Of a stretch of DNA of 64,000 bases, positions 8,587 to 15,659 are shown one piece after another. A model generated the notes under the pieces. The model did no database searches. It had not been told where the DNA came from and saw only the letters and a list, made by a program, of their open reading frames with translations. The first letter of the stretch is position 1, and each line of letters begins with the position of its first letter. The stretch is from Nocardiopsis sp. NRRL B-16309 (GTDB taxonomy: Bacteria; Actinomycetota; Actinomycetes; Streptosporangiales; Streptosporangiaceae). The stretch is from contig NZ_LGEC01000064.1 in NCBI RefSeq assembly GCF_001279585.1, positions 30,359-94,358 of the forward strand, read 5' to 3'. Position numbers and translations under genes: made by a program.

Positions 8587-8910
8587 TCAGAGGTAGTCGA
8601 AGAAGCGGATCCACCACGTTTCGACATACCTGGGCGGGCCGTAGGGGGCGGAGCCGTCGTCACGGTCGAACCTCGTTCAGAGCAGGTTCTCCGAGACGCT
8701 GACGTAGCCGAGGGCTTCGAGTTCGTCTTCGACGCGGGGACGGTCGACGGTCTGGAAGACCTCGTCGCCCTCTTCCCCCTCAGGGGTTCCGGGCCGACCC
8801 GAGGTGACAGCGGCGAGGTTCCCGAAGTTGCTGATGGTCACGGTGATGTGCTGCCCGCAGTCCGTGGTCTCACGGAAGCGGACCGCACGGCGGCCTGGTC
8901 CATTCCTCAC
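8587..8910 (-). pseudogene. Hypothetical actinobacterial protein broken by an in-frame TGA
   Basis: GTG 8910 opens a 77-codon frame (VRFRETTDCGQHITVTISNF, then EDELEALGYVSVSENLL) closed by TGA 8679-8677. The same frame continues for another 29 codons (TRFDRDDGSAPYGPPRYVET, then WWIRFFDYL) to TGA 8589-8587. That tail looks like the natural C-terminus, since related proteins as I recall them end in Trp-Trp-x-Arg-Phe-Phe-Asp-Tyr-Leu and have a Trp after the paired Leu. TGA for TGG would be a one-base change. The function is unknown. Confidence 0.6.
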
Positions 8911-9031
8911 TGTGCTCCGAAGGGGTGGAAGTCGCACGCCGCACCACGACTGGGCGCCCGCGTGACCTCGCCGGTCCGGTTCGGCCTGGTCGCGCGCACG
9001 CTGCCGGCCTCCGGCCGCTAAGCTGCGCGGC

Positions 9032-9763
9032 ATGTACCTGGACGCGATCGCCCTCGAAGCGCGGAATCCGTTGGCGCATGCCCGCTTCTGGTCCGCGGCC
9101 CTGGGTGTCCCGGCGCGCTCGCGCGGGGTCGCGGGGTTCGAGCTGTGCACTCCCCGTGTCTCCTTCCGGCTGGTCCCCGTCCCGGCAGCACGCACCGAGC
9201 GCGAGGAGGCGGCCGTCACCCGGCTCCACCTCGACCTGCACGGCGGCCCGGACCAGGTCGCCTTCACCCGACGCCTGCTCTCGCTCGGTGCCAGTCGCCG
9301 CGACGTGGGCCAGGGCGACGCGCCCTGGGAGGTGCTGGCCGACACCGAGGACCGTCTGTTCTGCGTGATGCCCGGAACACGCTACGAGGGGCCCGGCCCC
9401 GGGCTCGGTGCGCTTCCCATCGACTCCGCCGCGCCCCGGACCGGCCGCGACTTCTGGGCGCGGGTGACCGGGTGGACGCCCGTCGGTGACGCCGACACCG
9501 GCGGTGACCCGGCGCTGCGGCACCCCGACGGCTCCGGTCCGGTCCTGGTGTTCTGCGCCGAACTCGGCCCCAAACCGGCCGGTGCGCGCAACGCGATGGG
9601 CCTGGTGGTGGGACTCGGCGAGGACGAACGGGCGGCCGACGCCCACCAGCGGCTGGTGGACCTGGGGGCGCGCCCCGCGGAGTCCGATCCCGAGGCGCCC
9701 TGGCGGCTGTACACCGACCCCTCGGGCAACGAGTTCCGGCTGGCGGCCGCACCGGCCACGTGA
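9032..9763 (+). CDS. Two-domain VOC-family (glyoxalase-like) protein
   Basis: A 243-residue protein with two tandem vicinal-oxygen-chelate domains (about 1-118 and 125-240). Each has the usual start (NPLAHARFWSAALGV; TGRDFWARVTGW) and the second ends DPSGNEFRL. Two-domain members of this actinobacterial group have no settled substrate; roles in resistance or small-molecule metabolism are guesses. It is isolated between a broken gene and an MFS gene on the opposite strand. Confidence 0.85.
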   Translation: MYLDAIALEARNPLAHARFWSAALGVPARSRGVAGFELCTPRVSFRLVPVPAARTEREEAAVTRLHLDLHGGPDQVAFTRRLLSLGASRRDVGQGDAPWEVLADTEDRLFCVMPGTRYEGPGPGLGALPIDSAAPRTGRDFWARVTGWTPVGDADTGGDPALRHPDGSGPVLVFCAELGPKPAGARNAMGLVVGLGEDERAADAHQRLVDLGARPAESDPEAPWRLYTDPSGNEFRLAAAPAT

Positions 9764-9872
9764 GCACCCACCTCCGCGAGGCGCGGCGGACACCCTGATC
9801 CGACTTCCCCCGGGGCGGTGGCCGACGGCGGCCCGTCAGCGCCGTCCCGGCGGCCGCAGGCGGCCCGAGCGG

Positions 9873-11051
9873 CTACCGGGCCACCGCGGCGGCGGCGAAC
9901 AGCACCATCGCCGAGAACAGCAGGGCTCCCGGCGCGCCGACGGCGCCCGCCATGCCCGCCGCGGCCGCCGGGACGGCGACCTGGCCGAGGCGGTTCGCCC
10001 AGATCCGCAGCGACAGCGCGGCGCCGCGCGCGCCCTGCGGCGCCAGGGTGGCGACCTCCGCCATGGTCAGCGGCTGGCCGAGGCCGAGCAGGAACCCGCC
10101 GACGACCAGGACCGCGCCGAGCGTCACCGGGCCGCCGCCCGGCAGTGCGACCAGGGCCAGGGACAGCCCGGCCACCCCCGTGCTCGCCATGATCAGCGCC
10201 TTGCGCGACCACCGGGTGAGCAGCCAGGGCAGGCACAGGCGGGACAGCAGCGAGGATCCGGCGCGCAGGCTCAGCAGCACGCCGACGAGCATGGGCGAGA
10301 TGCCACGGCTCTCGGCGATCAGCGGCAGGTAGGCCGTGAGGATGTCCACGGCGGTCAGCAGCGCCAGGCTCGTCAGCAGTGCCGACGGCATCCGGCGCCG
10401 GGTCAGGATCTCGCGGGCGGGCACGACCGGGACGGCGCCCTTGGCGGGGTGCGCCGCCGAGCGCAGCCGCAGGAGGGGGATGACCGACGCGGCGCCCAGC
10501 ACGGCCGTCACACCGGCCACGCCCAGCGCCGTCGAGGTCGCCGTGAGCAGGTCCGGACCGGAGGAGTCGGCGAGCAGGGCTCCGGAGATCAGCGGTCCGG
10601 AGAGCTGGCCCAGGGACGCGGCGGCGGTGAACCATCCGAAGTCGCGGTCCAGGTGCTCGGCCGGGGAGAACCGGGCGATCAGCCCCTGGCCCGCGACCAT
10701 GCACAGCAGGTGGCCCACGCCCACCACCGTGCTGGCCACGGCGAGGGAGACCAGGCCCGTGGTGGCCGCCAGGTGGACGCATCCCACCGCGAGGATCGCC
10801 CCGCCCACGCCCACGATCCAGGCGATGCGCCGGGAGCGGTCGGTCGCCCGGCCCACCGACACCGCGATCAGCAGGGGCAGCAGCGCGTAGGCGGCGGTGA
10901 TGAGGCCGACCGCGACGGCGTCGCCGCCCAGGGCGATGGTCCGGTAGGAGATGAGCGGTCGGGCGATGTTGAGGGCGGTGTGGGTGAACACCACGCTCGC
11001 GAGCAGCGGCCACAGCCACCGTCCCGCCGTACTCGCGCGCGTTCCCGCCAT
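9873..11051 (-). CDS. MFS transporter
   Basis: A 392-residue major facilitator with about 12 transmembrane segments. The loop motif after TM2 is VGRATDRSRRIAW, a form of the MFS signature GxxxDRxGRR. ATG 11051 follows GGGAGGG at a good distance. Such proteins usually export drugs or metabolites by proton antiport; the substrate is unknown. It precedes the Rrf2 gene's 3' end by about 135 bp on the same strand, so cotranscription from the Rrf2 promoter is possible. Confidence 0.88.
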   Translation of the reverse strand: MAGTRASTAGRWLWPLLASVVFTHTALNIARPLISYRTIALGGDAVAVGLITAAYALLPLLIAVSVGRATDRSRRIAWIVGVGGAILAVGCVHLAATTGLVSLAVASTVVGVGHLLCMVAGQGLIARFSPAEHLDRDFGWFTAAASLGQLSGPLISGALLADSSGPDLLTATSTALGVAGVTAVLGAASVIPLLRLRSAAHPAKGAVPVVPAREILTRRRMPSALLTSLALLTAVDILTAYLPLIAESRGISPMLVGVLLSLRAGSSLLSRLCLPWLLTRWSRKALIMASTGVAGLSLALVALPGGGPVTLGAVLVVGGFLLGLGQPLTMAEVATLAPQGARGAALSLRIWANRLGQVAVPAAAAGMAGAVGAPGALLFSAMVLFAAAAVAR

Positions 11052-11185
11052 TCCGTGCCCTCCCGTCCGGCCCCCTGCGCGCTTCCGTCAGTCACCCGGA
11101 CACGACAGGGGATCATCCCACGACACACCGTCGACAGCCGAGGCGGCCCCCGGCTACGCGGCCCCGAGCCCGCCCGCACGCGGGC

Positions 11186-11659
11186 TCAGCGCGGGGTACC
11201 CAGCAGCGCGCGCGTGCGGGCGGGCGCCCAGGCGGGCAGGTCGGCCAGGATGTCGGCGAGGGAGACGGCGGCGAGGCTGGCGCGCCAGGCGTCGTGGGCC
11301 TCGGCCATCTTCGCGGCGAGCACGCACGTGTGGCGGCAGTCCTCGGGCGGCAGGGCGCCGCGGCCCTGTTGGCGGATCTCACGGCACTCGTAGGGCGGAG
11401 AGGCGCCGTCGACGGCCTCGACGATCTGGAGCATCGTGATCTCGCCGGGCGCCCTGGCCAGGCGGAACCCGCCCCGGGGCCCGGTGGTCGCGGCCAGCAC
11501 ACCGGCCTTGACCAGCGGTTGGAGCTGTTTGGCCAGGTAGGCGGCCGGCAGGTCGAAGTGGGCGGCGAGCTGGGCCGCGGACGCGGTGGCGCCCGGATCG
11601 AGCTGGGCCAGGGACGTGGCGCAGTGCAGGACCCATTCGGTGCTCGCGGGAAGCTTCAT
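11186..11659 (-). CDS. Rrf2-family transcriptional regulator
   Basis: A 157-residue regulator. The N-terminal winged helix (residues 5-70: AAQLAAHFDLPAAYLAKQLQ, wing GPRGGFRLAR) is followed by a long helix and three cysteines (Cys92, Cys108, Cys112), the set that holds a [2Fe-2S] cluster in NsrR, RsrR and IscR. It probably senses redox or nitrosative stress. It is divergent from the NAD(P)H-binding gene across an 80-bp gap, an arrangement seen for RsrR/RsrA in Streptomyces, where both share one operator region. Confidence 0.92.
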   Translation of the reverse strand: MKLPASTEWVLHCATSLAQLDPGATASAAQLAAHFDLPAAYLAKQLQPLVKAGVLAATTGPRGGFRLARAPGEITMLQIVEAVDGASPPYECREIRQQGRGALPPEDCRHTCVLAAKMAEAHDAWRASLAAVSLADILADLPAWAPARTRALLGTPR

Positions 11660-11669
11660 ACCCGTGATG

Positions 11670-11682
11670 ATATCGAAGATAT
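11670..11682. promoter_or_regulatory. Candidate Rrf2 operator
   Basis: Perfect dyad ATATC-GAA-GATAT in the gap between the divergent Rrf2 and NAD(P)H-binding genes, set in unusually AT-rich sequence. It is well placed to control both promoters; binding by the Rrf2 protein is inferred. Confidence 0.55.
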
Positions 11683-11739
11683 TGCGGATCTTTTTAGTCC
11701 GGGATACGCTCCGGCGTAGTCGAACCCCAGGAGCACGCC

Positions 11740-12489
11740 ATGCGCATCGCCATCGCCGGAGCGACCGGCAACATCGGATCCCTGACCGCCGCGGCCCTGG
11801 AACGGGCCGGTCACGAGACCGTCCGCATCAGCCGCTCGCTCGGCGTGGACCTGACCACGGGGGAAGGACTCGACGACGCGCTCACCGGCGTCGAGGCCGT
11901 CGTCGACGCCACCAACCACACCGGCACCGAGCGGTCGGAGACCGTGGCCTTCTTCGGCACCACCACGCGCACCCTGCTCACCGCGGAGGAGAAGGCGGGC
12001 GTGCGCCACCACGTGGTGCTGTCGATCGTCGGAATCGACACGGTCGACGGCAACGCGCACTACGCCGGAAAGCGCGAACAGGAGCGCCTGGTCGCCGAGG
12101 GGCCGGTGCCGTGGACGATCGTGCGGGCCACGCAGTTCCACGACTTCGCCGCCATGGTGGCCTCGTGGACGGAACGGGACGGCGTCGCCGCCATCGCGCC
12201 GCTGCTGGTCCAGCCGATCGCGCCCGCGGACGTGGCCGACGTGCTCGCCGAGGTCGCGGCGGGCGAGCCCCGGGGGCGCTACCGCGACGTCGCGGGGCCC
12301 GAGACCCAGGACCTGGTCGACATGGCCCGGCGCACCCACGCCGCGCGCGGGCGCGAGGTCAGGCTCGTCCCGACCTGGTCCGGACTCTTCGGTCCGTCGA
12401 TGGCCGGAAACGTGCTCCTGCCGGGCGAGGACGCCCGGCTCGCACCGACCACCTTCGACGCGTGGCTCGCGGAACAGCGCCAGGGATAG
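11740..12489 (+). CDS. NmrA-like NAD(P)H-binding protein
   Basis: A 249-residue atypical short-chain dehydrogenase. The nucleotide-binding motif GATGNIG is at residues 7-13; HHVVLSIVGID and HYAGKREQERLV stand where extended SDRs keep Ser and Tyr/Lys, and WTIVRATQFHDF is typical of NmrA/HSCARG-type redox sensors. ATG 11740 follows CAGGAG. The divergent Rrf2 gene suggests regulation by redox state, with this protein reading the NAD(P)H balance. A catalytic role is not excluded. Confidence 0.85.
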   Translation: MRIAIAGATGNIGSLTAAALERAGHETVRISRSLGVDLTTGEGLDDALTGVEAVVDATNHTGTERSETVAFFGTTTRTLLTAEEKAGVRHHVVLSIVGIDTVDGNAHYAGKREQERLVAEGPVPWTIVRATQFHDFAAMVASWTERDGVAAIAPLLVQPIAPADVADVLAEVAAGEPRGRYRDVAGPETQDLVDMARRTHAARGREVRLVPTWSGLFGPSMAGNVLLPGEDARLAPTTFDAWLAEQRQG

Positions 12490-12697
12490 CGCCCGGGCCG
12501 GGCCGGTCGAGCCCACAACACGTGTTCCTCGGGCGCCCGCCCCGCTACCCGGCCTCCCACGAACGGCGGGCCGGACGTATCGAGCCTGTGGCAGGCCCCC
12601 CACGAAGACCTGCACCGCTGGGTGATCTCGATGACGAAGGGCCTGACCGGTCGGGCCCCATGTGCTTCGCGGGGGGCGTGCCCGGCCGGGGCGGGGC

Positions 12698-14038
12698 TCA
12701 GCGGGAACGGCCGAAGAGGTGAGCCAGGGCCCGGTCCAGCCAGGGGTGGCGGAAGTGGTGCCCGGCGGAGAGCAGCCGTTCCGGGCGCACGCGCTGGTCG
12801 GCCAGCGCCAGCTCCTTCGCGCCCTCGGCTCCCAGAACCAGCCCCGGCGCCCACCTGGGGGCCGGCAGCAGCGCCGGCCGCCGCAGCACCGAGGCCAGGA
12901 CGAGGGCGTAGGTGCGCCCGCGTACCGGGTGCGGGGCCACCGCGTTGAGCGGGCCGGACAGCCCCGTGTCCAGGACCGCCCGCAGGTAGATGTCGGTGAG
13001 GTCGTCCAGGCCGAGCCAGGACGACCACTGGCGGCCGTCACCGATCGGTCCGCCCGCCCCCGCCGCGAACAGGGGCCATTGGAACCCGAGCTGGCCGCCC
13101 CGGGGCGACTGGGCGATGCCGGTCCGCACCTGGACGCACCGCAGCCCCGCCTCGGCCGCGGGCGCCGCCGCCTCCTCCCAGTCCGCCACGACGTCGGCGA
13201 GGAACCCCTCACCGCGCGGGCTGTCCTCGGTGAGGACCTCGTCCCCGCGCCGCGCGCCGTAGTAGCCGATGCCGGAGGCCGAGACGAACACGCGCGGGCC
13301 GTCCGGGGTGTGCGCCGCGCGCCGGGCCAGGGCACGGGTGGGCCCGATCCGGCTGTCGCGGACCGCCGCCTTGTGCGCGTCGGTGAACCAGCCGAACAGG
13401 GGCTCGCCCGCCAGGTGCACCACGGCGTCGACCCCCCGGAGCAGGTCCTCGGCCGGCCGTTCCACGTCCCAGTGCCGTTCGTCCGGCCGCTTCGGTGTGC
13501 CGCGCACCAGGCGCACCACGCGGTGCCCGCTGGTGGTGAGCAGCGAGGTGAGCGCCGATCCGACGAGCCCGCCGGACCCCGTGACCGCCACCGTGACCTG
13601 GTCGCTCCCCCAGGCACGGCTGCGCCTCAGCGCGTCGAGGTCGTCGGCGAGCTGGGCGTGGCGGTAGGTGAACATGGACCGCAGTGCCGCGCCGGGCAGC
13701 GAGGTGTCGACCCGGTCGGTGATCCGGGTGCTCCGCTCGGTCTCCGCCGCGAAGTCGTGCGTGTGGACCCAGCGCAGGACGGTCGAGAGCGGCGGCGAGA
13801 CGAGCCGGTCAGCGAAGCGGTGGGGCGGATCGTAGGCGTCGGGATCGTGGGCGGCGACCCAGCGGAGCCCGCCGGGCAGCGCGAGCACGGCGGCGCCGTC
13901 GCGCAGCGAGCGGGCCTCGGCGACCGGATGGACCGGCTGCCACGGGGGCGCGAGCCGGGCGAAGGCGCCCGGCCGGGCGTGCCAGTCGAAGACCTCGTCG
14001 ACGGGCGCCCCCACCACACTCGAACGCTGAAAGACCAC
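12698..14038 (-). CDS. SRPBCC-epimerase fusion, TIGR01777 family
   Basis: A 446-residue fusion. Residues 1-145 form an SRPBCC/START-type lipid-binding domain (VVFQRSSVVGAPVDEVFDWH; VDTSLPGAALRSMF), and from residue 150 an extended-SDR epimerase begins with TGSGGLVGSALTSLL. Further SDR landmarks are VVHLAGEPLFGWFTD, VSASGIGYYGA and the C-terminal VRPERLL-AGHHFRHP, which mark TIGR01777 (YfcH-like) proteins. The start GTG 14038 is 6 bp after GGAG. The substrate is unknown. Monocistronic. Confidence 0.88.
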   Translation of the reverse strand: MVFQRSSVVGAPVDEVFDWHARPGAFARLAPPWQPVHPVAEARSLRDGAAVLALPGGLRWVAAHDPDAYDPPHRFADRLVSPPLSTVLRWVHTHDFAAETERSTRITDRVDTSLPGAALRSMFTYRHAQLADDLDALRRSRAWGSDQVTVAVTGSGGLVGSALTSLLTTSGHRVVRLVRGTPKRPDERHWDVERPAEDLLRGVDAVVHLAGEPLFGWFTDAHKAAVRDSRIGPTRALARRAAHTPDGPRVFVSASGIGYYGARRGDEVLTEDSPRGEGFLADVVADWEEAAAPAAEAGLRCVQVRTGIAQSPRGGQLGFQWPLFAAGAGGPIGDGRQWSSWLGLDDLTDIYLRAVLDTGLSGPLNAVAPHPVRGRTYALVLASVLRRPALLPAPRWAPGLVLGAEGAKELALADQRVRPERLLSAGHHFRHPWLDRALAHLFGRSR

Positions 14039-14216
14039 GGTCGGCTCCAAGCTCGTACGGGTGTCCGGTCCGTGGCCACCGTAACGCGCCCGCCCGCCCG
14101 CGGTGCGGCGGGACGCGGCCTCGGGACCGCGACGGCGAGGGCGACGACCGCGACGGCAAGGGCGACCCCGGTGGCAGCGACAGCGACGACGGCGACGGCA
14201 GCGGCGACCCGGGTGG

Positions 14217-14918
14217 CTACTCCTCGCCTGTCGCCGCGTTCGCCGCCTGCTCTGTGTGCGGTTCGGCGGTGAGCACGTCGAACGCCGTGCGGCGGTGGGC
14301 GGCGAACAGCTCCAGCGCGCGGTCGGCGTCACGGGCGCGCAGGGCGGCGGCGAGCTCCCGGTGCTCGCCGGGGATGTGGGCGAGGTAGTTCCGGGACTCC
14401 CGGCCGACGCGCGTCAGCAGGAACAGGTGGACCTGGGAGCGGATGGCCCGCCAGGCCTCCTCCAGCCGGCCGTGCCCGGCGGCGGCGTAGACGGCGTCGT
14501 GGAAGTCGATGTCGCACCGCACCATCGCGTGCTCGTCCTCCGCGCGTTCCATGCGCTCGGCGGCCCGCTCCACGGCGGCGATGTCGGTGTCGGAGGCGTG
14601 GGCGACCACGAGCTGGACGGCGAGTCGTTCCAGCGCGTCGCGCAGGCTGTCGAGTTCGACGATGTCGCGCGGGGTCAGGGTCGTGACCGTGGCGCCGCGG
14701 TGCCAGGCGCTGCGGACCAGGCCCTCGCGCTCCAGCCGCAGCAGCGCCTCGCGTACCGGGCCCCGGCTGACCTCCAGCGCGCCGGAGAGCTCGACCTCGC
14801 GCAGCTGCGCGCCCGGGGCGTAGGCCCCGCTGAAGACGGCCTCGCGGATGCGGTCCGCCACCTCGTCGGCCAGTCCCCTGCGCCGGGCCGGAGCCACCCT
14901 GCCCAGTTCGTCGGTCAC
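14217..14918 (-). CDS. GntR/FadR-family (FCD domain) regulator
   Basis: A 233-residue repressor. The winged helix (residues 12-80: ADEVADRIREAVFSGAYAPG, then VSRGPVREALLRLEREGLV) is followed by an FCD effector domain with its metal-binding acid and histidines (DIDFHDAVYAAAGH, EHRELAAALRARD). GTG 14918 lies behind AGGGGAAGG; GTG 14954 is an alternative. It faces the VOC gene, and a large palindrome sits between them, so it probably represses both and is released by the VOC substrate or product. Confidence 0.92.
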   Translation of the reverse strand: MTDELGRVAPARRRGLADEVADRIREAVFSGAYAPGAQLREVELSGALEVSRGPVREALLRLEREGLVRSAWHRGATVTTLTPRDIVELDSLRDALERLAVQLVVAHASDTDIAAVERAAERMERAEDEHAMVRCDIDFHDAVYAAAGHGRLEEAWRAIRSQVHLFLLTRVGRESRNYLAHIPGEHRELAAALRARDADRALELFAAHRRTAFDVLTAEPHTEQAANAATGEE

Positions 14919-14966
14919 GCTCGGCCCTTCCCCTCGACGCTGTGTCGAGGCCACCCTACTGTTCGA

Positions 14967-15000
14967 GCACTTGTCGCAATGTTAACATTCGGACAAGTGC
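14967..15000. promoter_or_regulatory. Concentric palindromic operator, probably for the GntR protein
   Basis: Outer arms GCACTTGTC (14967-14975) and GACAAGTGC (14992-15000) surround the perfect palindrome AATGTTAACATT (14978-14989). Both share the centre between 14983 and 14984. The site lies between two divergent starts. Confidence 0.75.
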
Positions 15001-15047
15001 AGCCCGGAGGTCGCCGGGCGCTCTCCGAGAAAGGCAGCCACCACACC

Positions 15048-15479
15048 ATGACCGTTCTCGACTCCCCCATCCCGCGGTTCCACCTGGCCATGCCCGTCGA
15101 CGACCTGGCCGCCGCGCGCCGCTTCTACGGCGAGGTCCTCGGCCTGGAGCAGGGCCGCAGCTCCGACACCTGGGTCGACTGGAACCTGCACGGCCACCAG
15201 TTCGTCACCCACCTGGCTCCGGCCGGACAGCGCAGGGTCCACAACCCGGTCGACGGCCACGACGTCCCCGTCCCGCACTTCGGGCTGGTCCTGTCGGTCC
15301 CGGAGTTCCACAGGCTCGCCGACCGCCTGCGCGCCGCCGGGACCGACTTCGTCATCGAGCCCTACCTGCGCTTCGAGGGGCGGCCCGGCGAGCAGTGGAC
15401 GATGTTCCTCCTCGACCCGGCCGGCAACGCGCTGGAGTTCAAGGCCTTCGCCGACGACTCCCAGGTCTTCGCCGTCTGA
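15048..15479 (+). CDS. VOC-family dioxygenase/glyoxalase-like protein
   Basis: A 143-residue single-domain VOC protein. It has the start FHLAMPVDDLAAARRFYGEV, a metal-ligand-like His in NLHGHQFVTH, HFGLVLSV at the second half and DPAGNALEFKAF at the end. VOC proteins bind a divalent metal and act on vicinal oxygens (dioxygenases, isomerases, resistance proteins); this one is near the group annotated as extradiol-dioxygenase-like. It is probably under control of the divergent GntR regulator and is followed by a strong terminator. Confidence 0.85.
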   Translation: MTVLDSPIPRFHLAMPVDDLAAARRFYGEVLGLEQGRSSDTWVDWNLHGHQFVTHLAPAGQRRVHNPVDGHDVPVPHFGLVLSVPEFHRLADRLRAAGTDFVIEPYLRFEGRPGEQWTMFLLDPAGNALEFKAFADDSQVFAV

Positions 15480-15492
15480 GGCCCCCTGACCG

Positions 15493-15525
15493 CCCCGCCC
15501 CCGGGCCGTCCTCCCGGGGGCGGGG
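15493..15525 (+). terminator. Hairpin terminator after the VOC gene
   Basis: CCCCGCCCCCGGG and CCCGGGGGCGGGG form a perfect 13-bp stem with a 7-base loop, 13 bp after the stop codon. No T-run, as is usual in such GC-rich genomes. Confidence 0.8.
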
Positions 15526-15564
15526 CTGCACGCGGGCGGGGCCGAACCCGGTCGGCGACGGCCG

Positions 15565-15636
15565 TGTTCGGGCACCGTCGTCCAGGGCTCGCACATCGGA
15601 GAACTGCACCTGTACCCGCCTGACCAGGACACCTGA
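15565..15636 (+). pseudogene. Relic of a GxVxQ-type N-terminal domain
   Basis: With no start codon in frame, this stretch encodes CSGTVVQGSHIGELHLYPP followed shortly by TGA 15634-15636. The Gly-x-Val-x-Gln-x-x-x-Ile pattern is a common element in actinobacterial ATPase and signalling proteins. The next gene has a version of it (SGGTVFQGRDLTIHQ). It is probably the remnant of a related or duplicated gene. Confidence 0.4.
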
Positions 15637-15659
15637 CAACAGGGCGTTCGCGCGCCACA

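Noticed and set aside
8677..8679. TGA as a selenocysteine codon
   Set aside because: No SECIS-like structure was evident and the gene is not a known selenoprotein; a Trp-to-stop mutation is simpler.
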